From positions 62,001-126,000 of the forward strand of contig NZ_JAGDEL010000012.1 of assembly GCF_017497975.1 (NCBI RefSeq): DNA of 64,000 nt. Direction: 5' to 3'. Positions 16,992-26,951 of this stretch are shown here, in pieces. The notes below the pieces were generated by a model that did no database searches, was not told where the DNA came from, and saw only the letters and a program-made list of their open reading frames with translations. This DNA comes from Metabacillus bambusae. GTDB lineage: Bacteria; Bacillota; Bacilli; Bacillales; Bacillaceae. Both the position numbers and the translations under genes were made by a program. Numbering within the stretch: the stretch's first letter is position 1; each line of letters begins with the position of its first letter.

Positions 16992-17090
16992 TTTTGGGGA
17001 CTGTCCCCAAAATAGAATAAACAACTAAAATCAAAGGTTTTTAGCGGTAAATTGTATATTAAGTAATCATATTGGGGACTGTCCCCCAAA
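16992..17090. repeat. Two further family D palindromes
   Basis: TTTTTGGGGAC-T-GTCCCCAAAA (16991-17012) and ATTGGGGACTGTCCCCCAA (17071-17089) lie between the terminator and the leuS leader. Confidence 0.8.
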
Positions 17091-17118
17091 CTTGGACTCC
17101 AAAATTATAAAGGCAAAC

Positions 17119-17147
17119 TTGCATATCCCGACAAATTTATATAAAAT
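17119..17147 (+). promoter_or_regulatory. Possible sigma-A promoter of leuS
   Basis: TTGCAT (17119-17124), 17 bases, TAAAAT (17142-17147). A perfect TATAAT also occurs at 17164-17169 but has no matching -35 box. Which one is used cannot be decided from sequence. Confidence 0.4.
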
Positions 17148-17169
17148 AAGCTTAATATGTATATATAAT

Positions 17170-17412
17170 GAACGGAGATAAGGAGTAGTAATTTGCGAAA
17201 TATCGTTCAGAGAGTTGACGGCTGGTGTGAGTCAACCGATTTTTGCTGATGAACTCGCCTTTGAGTTACAAATGTGAAAGCCTTGTTTGGGAAAGTAATA
17301 TTTGTCGTCTATCCACGTTACGGATGTCAAAGTGGGCATATCGCTATGCCAAAGTTGGGTGGTACCACGGGAATTAAACCTCTCGTCCCTGTTTGGGATG
17401 TGGGGTTTTTTT
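17170..17412 (+). promoter_or_regulatory. T-box riboswitch (leucine) controlling leuS
   Basis: The leader has the T-box element GGGTGGTACCACGG (17357-17370), containing the tRNA acceptor-end-binding GGTACCACGG region, and an upstream stem I region with AGTA-type sequence. The specifier is CTC (17254-17256, in GATGAACTCGCC), a leucine codon. A terminator stem (17376-17412, AAACC..CGTCCC / GGGATG..GGTTT then T-run) competes with the antiterminator. Uncharged tRNA-Leu would favour read-through into leuS. Confidence 0.93.
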
Positions 17413-17538
17413 CATTTTTATCTAACAGAATAACACTTTTCAAAATGGTAAGTATGAGATAAGTGGAACTTACTTTGATCCGTTCAACCGGTTAATTGTA
17501 TAAACAAACATAGATCTAGCTTTTAAGGAGGAAAACAT

Positions 17539-19953
17539 ATGAGCTTCAATCATCAACAGATTGAAAAAAAATGGCAAGATTTTTGGTTACATAATAAAAC
17601 ATTTAAAACTACAGAGGATACGGACAAGCCAAAGTTTTATGCACTTGACATGTTCCCATATCCTTCAGGTGCAGGTTTACACGTAGGGCATCCAGAAGGA
17701 TATACTGCAACAGATATTTTATCTCGAATGAAACGCATGCAAGGCTTTAATGTTCTTCATCCAATGGGATGGGATGCATTTGGATTACCAGCTGAGCAAT
17801 ATGCCCTTGATACTGGTAACGACCCAGCGGAATTCACGAAACAAAATATTGATAACTTCAGAAGACAAATTCAAGCACTTGGATTTTCGTATGATTGGGA
17901 TCGCGAGGTAAACACTACAGATCCTGAGTACTACAAATGGACACAATGGATCTTTTTACAATTATACAAAAAAGATTTAGCATATGTAGATGAAGTGCCA
18001 GTAAACTGGTGTCCTGCATTAGGAACCGTTTTGGCAAATGAAGAAGTAATAGATGGAAAAAGTGAGCGTGGAGGACATCCTGTTGAACGTCGTCCGATGA
18101 AGCAGTGGATGCTTAAAATTACGGCATATGCTGATCGTCTTCTTGAAGACCTTGAAGATGTTGATTGGCCTGAGAGTATTAAAGATATGCAACGTAATTG
18201 GATTGGACGCTCTGAAGGGGCACATGTAACATTTGATATTGATGGTTATGATGAAAACTTCACAGTATTCACTACTCGACCAGATACATTATTTGGTGCG
18301 ACTTATGCTGTATTAGCACCAGAGCATTCCTTTATTGAAAAAATCACAACGGCTGAACAAAAAGACGCAGTCGAAGCATATATCAATGAAATTAAACATA
18401 AGAGCGATCTTGAACGAACTGAACTTTCAAAAGAAAAAACAGGTGTATTCACAGGAGCTTATGCGATTAATCCTGTTAATGGTGAAAAAATACCGATTTG
18501 GATTGCTGACTATGTTCTTGTCACATATGGAACTGGTGCAATCATGGCGGTACCTGCTCATGATGAACGTGACTATGAATTTGCACAAAAATTTGAGCTT
18601 CCAATTAAAGAAGTTGTTAGCGGTGGAGATGTTAAGAAAGAAGTATACACTGGTGACGGAGAGCATGTTAACTCTGACTTCTTAAATGGACTTGGTAAGC
18701 AAGAAGCGATTGAAAAAATGATTGCTTGGCTTGAAGAAAATAAAAAAGGTGAAAAGAAGGTTACGTACCGTTTGCGTGACTGGTTATTTAGCCGTCAACG
18801 TTACTGGGGAGAGCCAATTCCAATTATCCATTGGGAAGATGGGACGATGTCTGCAGTGCCTGAAGAAGAGCTTCCACTTGTACTTCCTAAAACGACAGAA
18901 ATCAAACCATCAGGAACAGGTGAATCACCACTTGCAATCATTGAAGATTTCGTTCATGTAGTGGACCCTGAAACAGGGAAAAAAGGTCGTCGTGAAACAA
19001 ATACTATGCCACAATGGGCAGGAAGCTGCTGGTACTACTTACGTTACATCGATCCGAAAAACAGTGAATCACTTGCAGATGACGCAAAATTAAATCAATG
19101 GCTACCTGTTGATATTTATATCGGTGGAGCTGAGCACGCAGTCCTTCACTTACTATATGCTCGTTTCTGGCATAAGTTTTTATATGATATTGGTGTTGTG
19201 CCAACGAAGGAACCATTCCAAAAACTATTTAATCAAGGTATGATTCTTGGTGAAAATAATGAAAAAATGAGTAAATCAAAAGGAAATGTTGTAAACCCAG
19301 ATGAAATTGTTGAATCACATGGTGCAGATACTCTTCGTCTATATGAAATGTTCATGGGTCCTTTAGAAGCATCAATCGCATGGTCTACAACAGGACTTGA
19401 TGGAGCAAGACGCTTCTTAGATCGTATTTGGCGTCTATTCATCGAAGACAATGGTGAATTAAGTCCTAAGGTTGTTGATGAAACAAGTGATACACTTGAG
19501 CGTGTTTACCACCAAACAGTTAAAAAGGTAACCGAGGATCTTGAGGGCTTACGCTTTAACACAGCAATCTCACAACTAATGGTCTTCATCAATGAAGCCT
19601 ATAAAGCGACAGTTCTTCCTAAAGAATATGTTGAAGGCTTTGTGAAATTAGTATCACCAATTGCCCCTCACTTAGCTGAGGAGCTATGGAGCAAGCTTGG
19701 TCACAGCACAACTATAACTTACGAAGAATGGCCTGCTTTTGATGAAGCAAAGCTTGTGGAAAACGAAGTTGAAATTGTCGTTCAAGTTAACGGTAAAGTT
19801 CGTGCAAAACTGCTTGTTGCAAAAGATGTTACAAAAGATCAGCTCGAACAAATAGCACTTGAAGATGATCGAGTAAAAGAGCATGTTGAAGGGAAAACGA
19901 TTCGCAAGGTAATTGCTGTCCCTGGCAAGCTTGTTAATATAGTTGCAAATTAA
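17539..19953 (+). CDS. leuS: Leucyl-tRNA synthetase
   Basis: An 804-residue class I synthetase of normal bacterial length. The HIGH motif appears as HVGH in [16 protein letters not shown] (about residue 50), the KMSKS motif is in [14 protein letters not shown] (about 577-590), and the CP1 editing domain is present with [12 protein letters not shown] and the [15 protein letters not shown] block. It charges tRNA-Leu in the cytoplasm. AAGGAGG precedes the ATG, and the gene is under the T-box leader. Confidence 0.98.
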   Translation: MSFNHQQIEKKWQDFWLHNKTFKTTEDTDKPKFYALDMFPYPSGAGLHVGHPEGYTATDILSRMKRMQGFNVLHPMGWDAFGLPAEQYALDTGNDPAEFTKQNIDNFRRQIQALGFSYDWDREVNTTDPEYYKWTQWIFLQLYKKDLAYVDEVPVNWCPALGTVLANEEVIDGKSERGGHPVERRPMKQWMLKITAYADRLLEDLEDVDWPESIKDMQRNWIGRSEGAHVTFDIDGYDENFTVFTTRPDTLFGATYAVLAPEHSFIEKITTAEQKDAVEAYINEIKHKSDLERTELSKEKTGVFTGAYAINPVNGEKIPIWIADYVLVTYGTGAIMAVPAHDERDYEFAQKFELPIKEVVSGGDVKKEVYTGDGEHVNSDFLNGLGKQEAIEKMIAWLEENKKGEKKVTYRLRDWLFSRQRYWGEPIPIIHWEDGTMSAVPEEELPLVLPKTTEIKPSGTGESPLAIIEDFVHVVDPETGKKGRRETNTMPQWAGSCWYYLRYIDPKNSESLADDAKLNQWLPVDIYIGGAEHAVLHLLYARFWHKFLYDIGVVPTKEPFQKLFNQGMILGENNEKMSKSKGNVVNPDEIVESHGADTLRLYEMFMGPLEASIAWSTTGLDGARRFLDRIWRLFIEDNGELSPKVVDETSDTLERVYHQTVKKVTEDLEGLRFNTAISQLMVFINEAYKATVLPKEYVEGFVKLVSPIAPHLAEELWSKLGHSTTITYEEWPAFDEAKLVENEVEIVVQVNGKVRAKLLVAKDVTKDQLEQIALEDDRVKEHVEGKTIRKVIAVPGKLVNIVAN

Positions 19954-19969
19954 TAAATTGATGAAGGCC

Positions 19970-20007
19970 GACTCGTAAGTATCTTTGATACTTGCGGGTC
20001 TTTTTTT
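19970..20007 (+). terminator. leuS terminator
   Basis: GACTCGTAAGTATC / GATACTTGCGGGTC with loop TTT is followed by seven T. Confidence 0.92.
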
Positions 20008-20009
20008 GT

Positions 20010-20178
20010 CTAGGAAATTATAAAATTCTAGTAATGTGGCTAAGCGCTAAGCATCCAGCTCCAGCGCCTATCCCCTCTTGGGTCTACAGCAACTCATGAA
20101 TTGAAGGTAAAAAACATCTTCTATTCATGAGCGTCTTATTTTCCCGCGGCTGTTCAAGGCGCTTGCGCTTTTGTTCTG
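20010..20178 (+). repeat. Family A long-hairpin repeat, copy 1
   Basis: The element begins TAGGAAATTATAAAATTC, passes ATCCAGCTCCAGCGCC and ends AAGGCGCTTGCGCTTTTG. AGCGCC near the start pairs with GGCGCT near the end, and inner arms (CATGAAT..GAAGGT / CATCTTC..ATTCATG) form a long imperfect stem. It starts at the leuS terminator T-run. The remaining space to 20340 holds no credible gene. Confidence 0.85.
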
Positions 20179-20358
20179 TAGTTTGGGATTTTTAGAAAAA
20201 CGGTGGAAAACGTCCGATCAATGGAAGAATTAGTCCTTCCCGCAACTAATTCACAATGAAAGAAAAACAATACGTTTCTCCCAACCTCATCCTAAAACTG
20301 GAACCTTACACATTTTATTTGATATAATGCAGTTATCAAATCTGAAAGGGTGTACGAG

Positions 20359-20682
20359 ATGTACGAAATGAAAGAAATTTCACCTGAAGAAATTCAGAAA
20401 AAACTAGAAAACGGTGAGAAGCTAGAATTAATAGATGTTCGTGAAGATGATGAAGTAGAAGCAGGAATGATCCCACAAGCGCGACATATTCGTATGAATG
20501 ATATTCCTAATCAACTAGATGCAATTGATAAAGAAAAAGAGACATTCTTTATTTGTCGTTCAGGCGGTCGTAGTGGTAATGTATGTGCCTATTTACAAGA
20601 GAGAGGCTATAACGTAGTTAATATGGCTGGTGGTATGCTTGAATATAAAGGTGAGACTAAGCCTAAAAGTGAATTAGCTTAA
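20359..20682 (+). CDS. ytwF: Rhodanese-like sulfurtransferase YtwF
   Basis: A 107-residue single-domain rhodanese. The catalytic cysteine is in FICRSGGRSG (about residue 66) and the CH2A-like N-terminal motif is LIDVREDDE. It would carry persulfide sulfur in the cytoplasm; the partner is unknown. ATG 20359 is chosen over GTG 20350 because AAAGGG lies 8 bases upstream. In B. subtilis ytwF also neighbours leuS. Confidence 0.88.
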   Translation: MYEMKEISPEEIQKKLENGEKLELIDVREDDEVEAGMIPQARHIRMNDIPNQLDAIDKEKETFFICRSGGRSGNVCAYLQERGYNVVNMAGGMLEYKGETKPKSELA

Positions 20683-20691
20683 CCTACATAA

Positions 20692-20727
20692 AAAGAGTAT
20701 GCCTGTCCAATAAGGCATACTCTTTAA
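20692..20727. terminator. Bidirectional terminator between ytwF and cse60
   Basis: AAAGAGTATGCCT / AGGCATACTCTTT is a perfect 13-bp stem between convergent genes. Confidence 0.85.
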
Positions 20728-20761
20728 TTTAAACCTTCAAGTGTTATTCTTATATTTTCAT

Positions 20762-20944
20762 CTAAACATGATACATAATGAGGGCAGAATAACAATAAAG
20801 CTGTTCTCCTTCCTCATCGATTGTAATTGACACACTATATTTAATATCTCTAACATGGTTTTCGTTATGCTTAGCTAAAAAATCATTTATTTCTTCCTCT
20901 AAATCCTTTTCGTGCTCTTCATCAAATACAGCAACTTTTAACAT
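20762..20944 (-). CDS. cse60: Sporulation protein Cse60
   Basis: A 60-residue acidic protein starting MLKVAVFDEEHEKDLEEEINDF and ending with a strand-rich QLYCYSALIMYHV. Length and sequence match Cse60, a small sigma-E-controlled protein of sporulating bacilli of unknown biochemical role. AAAGGGTG precedes the ATG. An ATACAGT sequence about 30 bases upstream resembles part of a sigma-E -10 box, but no clear -35 box is visible. Confidence 0.75.
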   Translation of the reverse strand: MLKVAVFDEEHEKDLEEEINDFLAKHNENHVRDIKYSVSITIDEEGEQLYCYSALIMYHV

Positions 20945-21063
20945 GCGCTCACACCCTTTAACTAAGTTAGTAAACTGTATTAAAAAGTTGCTAGAATTAG
21001 AACTAGTTTTTATAAATATCTTTCAAAAAAATAAGTGATTTAAGTAAAGTTGAGAGTTTAAAA

Positions 21064-21094
21064 ATAAAAAAAGCACCAAGTAAAACTTAGCGCT
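21064..21094 (-). terminator. Terminator after ytfP
   Basis: On the minus strand AGCGCTAAGT / ACTTGGTGCT with loop TTT is followed by TTTTTTTATTTT. Confidence 0.8.
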
Positions 21095-21115
21095 GATGTA
21101 AGTAAGTATCTGTTT

Positions 21116-22387
21116 TTAGTGCACACCTATAGAATACATTGCAGCATTCTTCCCAGCAAGTCGACCGGTAACGAGAGCTGAAGTGATATTATAGCCACCT
21201 GTATACCCATGTATATCTAAAATTTCACCACAGAAATAAAGTCCATTTTTAAATTTCGAAGACATCTCACGAGGATGTATTTCCTTTACAGAAACTCCTC
21301 CGCCTGTTACAAATGCCTTCTCAATTGATAGAGTACCATGTACGTTAAATTGAAACTGCTTGCAATCTCGTACGAATGAACGTAGCTTTTCGTTTGAGAG
21401 ATTATCATATGTCAGAAGCGGATCAATATCATTTTTCTCCAATAAAAATAATAAATATCTTTCAGGTAAAAGTCCCTTTAAGACATTTTTGATTGCTTTT
21501 TTGGCATCATGCTTTAAATCTTTAACGATTGATTGAAATAGCTGTTCTTCATTAGTCTCTGGGAGTGCATCAATGCTAACAGTAATTGCATTTGTTTTAA
21601 ACTTTTTCATTGCCTTTACAACATATTGACTACATCTTAAAACAGCTGGTCCAGAAATACCAAAATGAGTGAAGAGCATGTCCATTTTGTGGGTGATAAT
21701 TTGTTTTCCTTTCGGATTCAATACGCTTAAGGCAACATCTCGTAAAGAAAGTCCTTGAAGTGTTTTTTCCTGAATAAATGGTTCATTGGATGTAATAGGT
21801 ACTTCTGTTGGAAATAGTTCTGTAATTGTATGACCCGCTTTTTCAGCCCAGGCATAGCCATCTCCGGTACTTCCTGTGTGGGGCACGCTTTTTCCGCCTA
21901 CAGCGAGAACAACTGCATTAGTCGAAATCATTTCACCGTTTGCAAGCTGTACACTATGTACCTTTTTATCATCATAAAAAACATCTTTAACAGGTTCATT
22001 TGTCCGAATTTCAACGTTCAAACGGTTTAATTCACTAAGGAGGGCATCGACAACTGATTGTGCTTTATCAGTAACTGGGAACATGCGTCCGTGATCTTCT
22101 TCCTTAAGCTTAATTCCGAGGTTTTCAAAAAAAGAAATAATATCTTCATTATTAAATTCTGAGAACGCGCTATATAAAAACCTTCCATTACCTGGAATAT
22201 GCTTAATAATTTCATCAATAGGCAAGCGGTTCGTTACATTACAACGTCCTCCACCTGAGATAGCAAGCTTTCTTCCTAATTTATTCCCTTTGTCTACTAG
22301 GAGAACGCGAGCTCCTTGCTGGCCAGCTGCAATAGCTGCCATTAAACCTGAGGGACCCCCACCTATTACTAACACATCATATTTCAT
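21116..22387 (-). CDS. ytfP: FAD-dependent oxidoreductase YtfP (HI0933 family)
   Basis: A 423-residue flavoprotein of the BaiN/HI0933 family. The Rossmann dinucleotide motif is [10 protein letters not shown] at the N-terminus, followed by [22 protein letters not shown], the family signature. A C-terminal FAD contact is in [17 protein letters not shown]. The substrate is unknown; the family includes flavin reductases acting on bile acids. The start may be ATG 22387 (AAGG 11 bases upstream) or ATG 22408; the former gives the usual length. Confidence 0.85.
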   Translation of the reverse strand: MKYDVLVIGGGPSGLMAAIAAGQQGARVLLVDKGNKLGRKLAISGGGRCNVTNRLPIDEIIKHIPGNGRFLYSAFSEFNNEDIISFFENLGIKLKEEDHGRMFPVTDKAQSVVDALLSELNRLNVEIRTNEPVKDVFYDDKKVHSVQLANGEMISTNAVVLAVGGKSVPHTGSTGDGYAWAEKAGHTITELFPTEVPITSNEPFIQEKTLQGLSLRDVALSVLNPKGKQIITHKMDMLFTHFGISGPAVLRCSQYVVKAMKKFKTNAITVSIDALPETNEEQLFQSIVKDLKHDAKKAIKNVLKGLLPERYLLFLLEKNDIDPLLTYDNLSNEKLRSFVRDCKQFQFNVHGTLSIEKAFVTGGGVSVKEIHPREMSSKFKNGLYFCGEILDIHGYTGGYNITSALVTGRLAGKNAAMYSIGVH

Positions 22388-22629
22388 TATGTTTTTCACA
22401 ACCTTCATTTATATCTTGGTCTGCTCCTCATATTATAGCTGAAGATGATAAAAAGCAAAAAAATTATTTTGGTTCTAATATACTTTTGGGATTAGTTTTT
22501 GAATAGCTTCAGTGTCTATCCTAACATGAAAGCTACCGCATTTCTGAATACAAACATGTGGTATAAGCGTAGGATTGTGGTAAAATAGAAAAGTTGAATC
22601 TTCATAGAGAAGAATGGTGAGTCAGAAAT

Positions 22630-24261
22630 ATGTCAAATAATTTGTTAAGAGGTACGTTTGTTTTAACGTTAGGTACATATCTTTCGAGAATATTAGGTAT
22701 GATATATCTCATTCCTTTTGCAGCTATGGTTGGAACTGATGGAGGAGCATTGTTCCAAACTGGTTATGCTCAATATACAATATTTTTAAGTATTGCAACC
22801 GCTGGATTTCCAGCTGCAGTTTCTAAATTTGTTTCGAAATATAATGCAATTGGCGATTATGAAACGAGTAGGCGGATGTTTAAAGCTGGATTGGCTGTTA
22901 TGCTCGTGACAGGGTTACTAGCATTCTCCCTTCTCTACATGCTTGCACCAATGCTAGCCAAAAGTGCACTTGCTGGAAAGAATTATAGTAGTTTTACTGT
23001 TGAAGACGCTATATTAGTCATCAGAATGGTCAGTTTAGCGCTTATTGTTGTGCCGTTAATGAGTTTAATCCGTGGCTTTTTTCAAGGACATCAATCAATG
23101 GGGCCAACAGCTGTTTCTCAAGTCATTGAACAGCTTGTCAGAATTGTATTTTTACTAGCAGCTACTTATCTCATTATGAATGTATTTAATGGTGGATTAG
23201 TGTTAGCAGTTGGTTATGCAACATTTGCAGCATTTGTTGGGGCAATAGGCGGTTTGCTTGTTTTGTTGGTCTATTGGATTAGACGTAAGCATACGCTTCA
23301 AGCTCTGCAAGAAAATAAAGTGGAAACAAAGTCCATACCTCTAGGTTTAATGTTTAAAGAAGTTTTTCGCTATGCAGGACCGTTTGTATTTGTTGGCTTA
23401 GCGATTCCTATATATAACTATATTGATACAAACACGTTTAATGGAGCGATGATTGAAGCGGGATACGATAAAGATATTGCAATTGCTATGTATGGAATTC
23501 TGTTACTTTACGTACCAAAGCTCGTGATGATTCCAGTTTCATTAGCAACTGCTTTTGGTTTAACGCTTATTCCTTCAGTCACAGAATCCTTTACAAGTAA
23601 CAATCGAGTACTGCTCCATAAGCAAATCGATCAAACATTACAAATAATTATGTTATTAACATTGCCAGCTGTTGTAGGGATGTCAGTACTAGCTGGACCA
23701 GCGTATAACATTTTTTATTTTGGTGAATATGAGGAAATCGGGAAAAACATACTAATGTGGTATGCACCGGTTGCATTATTGTTTTCCCTATTTACGGTCA
23801 ATGCAGCGATACTTCAAGGGATTAATAAACAAAAGCTTGCAGTAATTAGTCTAGTCATTGGTATTATTGTAAAGCTAGTATTAAATACTCCATTGATTCA
23901 ATTATATCAAGGTGTTGGATCAATACTTGCTACTGCAGCAGGTTATACAATTTCATTAATTTATGGCTTTGCAATGATTAAACGTCATTCTGGTTATTCG
24001 TTTAAATTATTAATTAAACGAACAGTTCTAATGACTATGCTTTGTACATTTATGGGATTAGCTGTTTCTGTTATTCAATCAATCTTAGGTATTTTTATTA
24101 ATTATGAGGATGGAAGAATGCAGTCAGTTATTGTAGCTGCCATTGCAGTTGCGGTCGGAGGAGTCGTTTATTTATATTTAGCCTATCGATCTCGCCTCTT
24201 GGAAAAAGTTTTAGGAGATCGATTAAAGCGATTTTTACCGCGAAGCCGTGCGAATGGCTAA
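22630..24261 (+). CDS. murJ: Lipid II flippase MurJ (YtgP), MOP superfamily
   Basis: A 543-residue membrane protein with about 14 helices of the polysaccharide-transport/MVF fold. It opens with LLRGTFVLTLGTYLSRILGM, the motif of the YtgP/SpoVB group, and contains FFQGHQSMGPTAVSQVIEQLVR. In B. subtilis YtgP is one of two lipid II flippases and moves peptidoglycan precursor across the membrane. The paralog SpoVB is an alternative, but gene order with ytfP upstream supports YtgP. A terminator follows. Confidence 0.88.
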   Translation: MSNNLLRGTFVLTLGTYLSRILGMIYLIPFAAMVGTDGGALFQTGYAQYTIFLSIATAGFPAAVSKFVSKYNAIGDYETSRRMFKAGLAVMLVTGLLAFSLLYMLAPMLAKSALAGKNYSSFTVEDAILVIRMVSLALIVVPLMSLIRGFFQGHQSMGPTAVSQVIEQLVRIVFLLAATYLIMNVFNGGLVLAVGYATFAAFVGAIGGLLVLLVYWIRRKHTLQALQENKVETKSIPLGLMFKEVFRYAGPFVFVGLAIPIYNYIDTNTFNGAMIEAGYDKDIAIAMYGILLLYVPKLVMIPVSLATAFGLTLIPSVTESFTSNNRVLLHKQIDQTLQIIMLLTLPAVVGMSVLAGPAYNIFYFGEYEEIGKNILMWYAPVALLFSLFTVNAAILQGINKQKLAVISLVIGIIVKLVLNTPLIQLYQGVGSILATAAGYTISLIYGFAMIKRHSGYSFKLLIKRTVLMTMLCTFMGLAVSVIQSILGIFINYEDGRMQSVIVAAIAVAVGGVVYLYLAYRSRLLEKVLGDRLKRFLPRSRANG

Positions 24262-24281
24262 AAACAGGTGAAAATAAGAAA

Positions 24282-24308
24282 AGCTCGGTGAAATTGCCGA
24301 GTTTTTTT
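24282..24308 (+). terminator. Terminator after murJ/ytgP
   Basis: CTCGG / CCGAG with a short loop is followed by seven T. Confidence 0.8.
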
Positions 24309-24343
24309 AATAAAAGTAAGAAAGTATTTGTTTCTGTACTTGT

Positions 24344-24503
24344 TTAGGGAATTATAAAATTATAGTACTGTGGATAAGCGCTTTGACATCCAGCTCCAGC
24401 GTCTAGACCCTCGGTGTCATAAGCCACTCAGGAATTGAAGACAAAGAACGTCTTCTGAGCGTCTTATACCAGTCGGGTCTGATTAAGGCGCTTGCACTTT
24501 TTT
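24344..24503 (+). repeat. Family A long-hairpin repeat, copy 2
   Basis: This copy has TAGGGAATTATAAAATTATAG, ATCCAGCTCCAGCGTC and AAGGCGCTTGCACTTTT, with the long inner stem (CTCAGGAATTGAAGAC / GTCTTCTGAGCG). It lies 35 bases past the murJ terminator and ends 36 bases before the next gene. Confidence 0.85.
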
Positions 24504-24539
24504 ATAAAAATTAAACATGATCGTGTGGTGCTCTTATAA

Positions 24540-25268
24540 ATGAGAATTGATAAATTATTAGCGAATGTAGGTTATGGAAGTCGTAAAGATGTAAAGAAGA
24601 TGCTGAAAACAGGTGTTGTAAAAGCAGATGGGGAAGTAATCAAAGATCCAAAAGTCCATGTGAACCCAGATGAACAGCATGTAACTGTTAACGGAGAAAA
24701 AATCGAATATAAGGAATTTGTTTATTTAATTATGAACAAACCTGCAGGGTATTTATCAGCAACTGAGGATGAATTACAAGAAACAGTTATTGATTTATTA
24801 GAAATGGAGGATGCTGTTTGTCAGCCTTTTCCTGTTGGTCGACTTGATAAGGATACAGAGGGATTGTTGCTGTTAACGAATGATGGTCAGCTTTCACATC
24901 AGTTGTTATCTCCGAAAAAACACGTACCAAAAACGTATTTTGCCACGATATTAGGTAGTGTTACAGAAAAGGATGCAGAAGCGTTTAAAAAAGGTGTTGA
25001 GTTAGACGACGGATATGTGACTAAGCCTGCAAATCTTGAAATTCTTACATCAGGAAATCAATCAACAATTCATATCACCATTACTGAAGGTAAATATCAT
25101 CAAGTAAAACGTATGTTTGAGTCGGTTGGGAAAAAGGTTACCTACCTGAAAAGGATATCAATGGGACCAATAAAATTAGATGAAGATGAATTAAAGGTTG
25201 GAGAATATCGTGAACTAACTGAAGATGAGATTGAATTGTTAAGACAAGCACAACCTATTGAATTATAA
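24540..25268 (+). CDS. RsuA-family 16S rRNA pseudouridine synthase
   Basis: A 242-residue enzyme with an N-terminal S4 RNA-binding domain (MRIDKLLANVGYGSRKDVKKM) and the catalytic block GRLDKDTEGLLLLTNDG (catalytic Asp of GRLD). The C-terminal KYHQVKRMFESVGKKV segment is typical of RsuA. It probably forms pseudouridine in 16S rRNA (position 516 in the E. coli homolog). No strong ribosome binding site precedes the ATG; GGTG at 24526 is the best candidate. A family A repeat immediately upstream may have displaced the original leader. Confidence 0.88.
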   Translation: MRIDKLLANVGYGSRKDVKKMLKTGVVKADGEVIKDPKVHVNPDEQHVTVNGEKIEYKEFVYLIMNKPAGYLSATEDELQETVIDLLEMEDAVCQPFPVGRLDKDTEGLLLLTNDGQLSHQLLSPKKHVPKTYFATILGSVTEKDAEAFKKGVELDDGYVTKPANLEILTSGNQSTIHITITEGKYHQVKRMFESVGKKVTYLKRISMGPIKLDEDELKVGEYRELTEDEIELLRQAQPIEL

Positions 25269-25329
25269 AATAAAAAGGCTTTAGCTACTTGATAGTCTTG
25301 AGAAATAAGGCATTTAAATAGAAATAAAA

Positions 25330-25547
25330 GGCAGTTTTCGCAAACTTTGTTGCTATTTACCAAGTAATGTGGTGTGGTTGATTGCAGCGAGAGATGCTCG
25401 CTTTCCTCGGGGCAGGCGGTGATCCTCCTCGGCGTAAACGCATGTGGGGTCTCACCTGTCCGCTGCTCCCGCAGGAGTTTCGCAATCCGTTCCAATCAAC
25501 CTGAAATAATTTTTGTTTTAAAAGCAACAATCTCTTAGAAAAGAGCC
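25330..25547 (+). repeat. MITE-like family B element, copy 1
   Basis: A 218-base element bounded by GGCAGTTTTCGCAAACTTTGT and an inverted GGCTCTTTTCTAAGAGATTG on the right, about 25-base imperfect terminal inverted repeats. The GC-rich core contains GGTTGATTGCAGCGAGA and ends TCCAATCAACCT. It has no ORF. Confidence 0.85.
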
Positions 25548-25551
25548 AAAT

Positions 25552-25590
25552 AAAAAAAAGAGGAACCTTTCATGATGAAGGTTCCTTTTA
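25552..25590. terminator. Bidirectional terminator between rsuA-type gene and ytzE
   Basis: AGGAACCTT / AAGGTTCCT with an 8-base loop; the minus strand has CTTTTTTTTATTT after it, the plus strand TTTTATG. Confidence 0.85.
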
Positions 25591-25623
25591 TGTATATTCA
25601 TATTAATTTTTGATTATTTTTTC

Positions 25624-25845
25624 TTAAGAAGACATCTTAACTTTTTTCTTTGTAGTTGCCCATTTACCTCTTGTTGGGCTGTGAACCAAATCGTTATATG
25701 CTAACACATTTAAATCACGTTGTATGGTTCTTGGTGTAATACCAAATTCGTCAACAAGTTGCTGTGTGGTCACAGTTCCCCTCTCATTAATAAACATGTA
25801 GACTGATTTGATTCTGGTTAGCATACGGTTTGTTGAAGGTTTCAA
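25624..25845 (-). CDS. ytzE: DeoR-type HTH protein YtzE
   Basis: A 73-residue protein consisting only of a winged helix (ERGTVTTQQLVDEFGITPRTIQRDLNVLAYNDL). There is no effector domain, as in B. subtilis YtzE. The TTG start at 25845 is 7 bases from AAGGAG; the longer reading frame to 25908 is Cys-rich and unlike protein N-termini of this family. The role is unknown. It ends near a bidirectional terminator. Confidence 0.8.
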   Translation of the reverse strand: MKPSTNRMLTRIKSVYMFINERGTVTTQQLVDEFGITPRTIQRDLNVLAYNDLVHSPTRGKWATTKKKVKMSS

Positions 25846-25859
25846 AAAACCACTCCTTA

Positions 25860-26241
25860 TCGTTTGATCGCACTGGCAATGCCTACTACAACCTTTCGAT
25901 GACTGCAACTTCAGATGTCACTTCATACATATATTTAATGATGTGGTAAAACGTTACAACAATATTTTACACGATTTCGACACATAACATCCAGAGAAAA
26001 GATTAAATTTACACAATATTAACATTTTAACCTAGCTTACAGTAAAAAATAATAAGCTTTTGACTTAATTTCTGTTTCTAGTTCCAGCAGACCAAGGCAA
26101 TTTTACTTTTCTGTGAGTGCTTTACACAATAAAACTATATGATGTTTGTTCTGAATAGTATGACAATAATTTGAATCTTTTTCAAGCAAAACGAATCTTT
26201 TTCCTGTATTTCTCGTATTAAAGGAAAGAGAGGATTTCAAA
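25860..26241. other. Long spacer between ytzE and ythP
   Basis: No credible gene. The stretch is AT-rich and contains a direct repeat GAATCTTTTTC at about 26171 and 26191, and a small fragment (TTTCTAGTTCCAGCAGACCAAGGC) like a decayed family A element. I see no clear promoter of consensus quality. Confidence 0.35.
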
Positions 26242-26946
26242 ATGGCTATATTAACCGTATCAATTGATGAAGCAGGCTATGAAGAAAAGCAACCTGTTAT
26301 TCATAGAATTGAGTTTACATTACATAAAGGTGAATGGATTGGAATAATTGGTCCAAATGGGGCAGGGAAAAGCACTACAATAAAGGCTTTATTGGGCGTT
26401 TTGGAATATGTAAAAGGTGTGATTAACAAGCAAGAGCAGTGCCGTTATGCATACATTCCTGAAAAACCTATATTCTATGAACATTTAACATTATGGGAGC
26501 ATTTAGACTTATTAGCGTCAATAAATAATATGGATGATGAAATTCTTATCAACAGAGCTAACACTTATCTTGAGGCTTTTAAGATGAACAAGGTAAAACA
26601 TGAGATGCCAGTTACATTCTCGAAAGGGATGCAGCAGAAGGTAATGATCATTCAAGCGTTATTGTTGCAACCGGATTTTTATATTGTTGACGAGCCATTT
26701 ATTGGCTTAGACCCAAGTGCGATTAAAATGTTTTTAACAGTAATGGAGCAAGAAAGGAAACGAGATGCAGGCATCTTAATGTCCACACATGTTCTAGATA
26801 CAGCAGAAAAAATTTGTGATCGCTTTTTACTTATTTCAGAGGGTACAAAAGTAGCTGAGGGGACTTTGCAACAATTACAATCTACAATTAGGATAGGAAA
26901 TGCCTCTCTTCTCGAATGCTTTCATGCAATGGCAGAAGGGAGATAG
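26242..26946 (+). CDS. ythP: ABC transporter ATP-binding protein YthP (EcsA-like)
   Basis: A 234-residue ATPase with Walker A GPNGAGKST, signature-equivalent FSKGMQQK, Walker B YIVDEPFIGLDP and H-loop STHVLDTAEK. The FSKGMQQ signature is characteristic of the EcsA group. It should pair with the membrane protein encoded next. The cargo is unknown; Ecs-type systems affect secretion and peptide handling. GGAAAGAGAGG precedes the ATG. Confidence 0.87.
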   Translation: MAILTVSIDEAGYEEKQPVIHRIEFTLHKGEWIGIIGPNGAGKSTTIKALLGVLEYVKGVINKQEQCRYAYIPEKPIFYEHLTLWEHLDLLASINNMDDEILINRANTYLEAFKMNKVKHEMPVTFSKGMQQKVMIIQALLLQPDFYIVDEPFIGLDPSAIKMFLTVMEQERKRDAGILMSTHVLDTAEKICDRFLLISEGTKVAEGTLQQLQSTIRIGNASLLECFHAMAEGR

Positions 26947-26951
26947 TAAGA

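Noticed and set aside
12728-17090. GGGGACAGTCCCC units as CRISPR repeats
   Set aside because: Spacing is irregular, units are palindromic and only 13-23 bases, and there are no cas genes.
17274-17462. 62-codon ORF upstream of leuS
   Set aside because: It lies entirely within the T-box leader and its terminator, which explain the sequence.
25846-25908. N-terminal extension of YtzE with Cys-rich sequence
   Set aside because: A TTG start at 25845 has a well-spaced AAGGAG; the extension does not match the family length.
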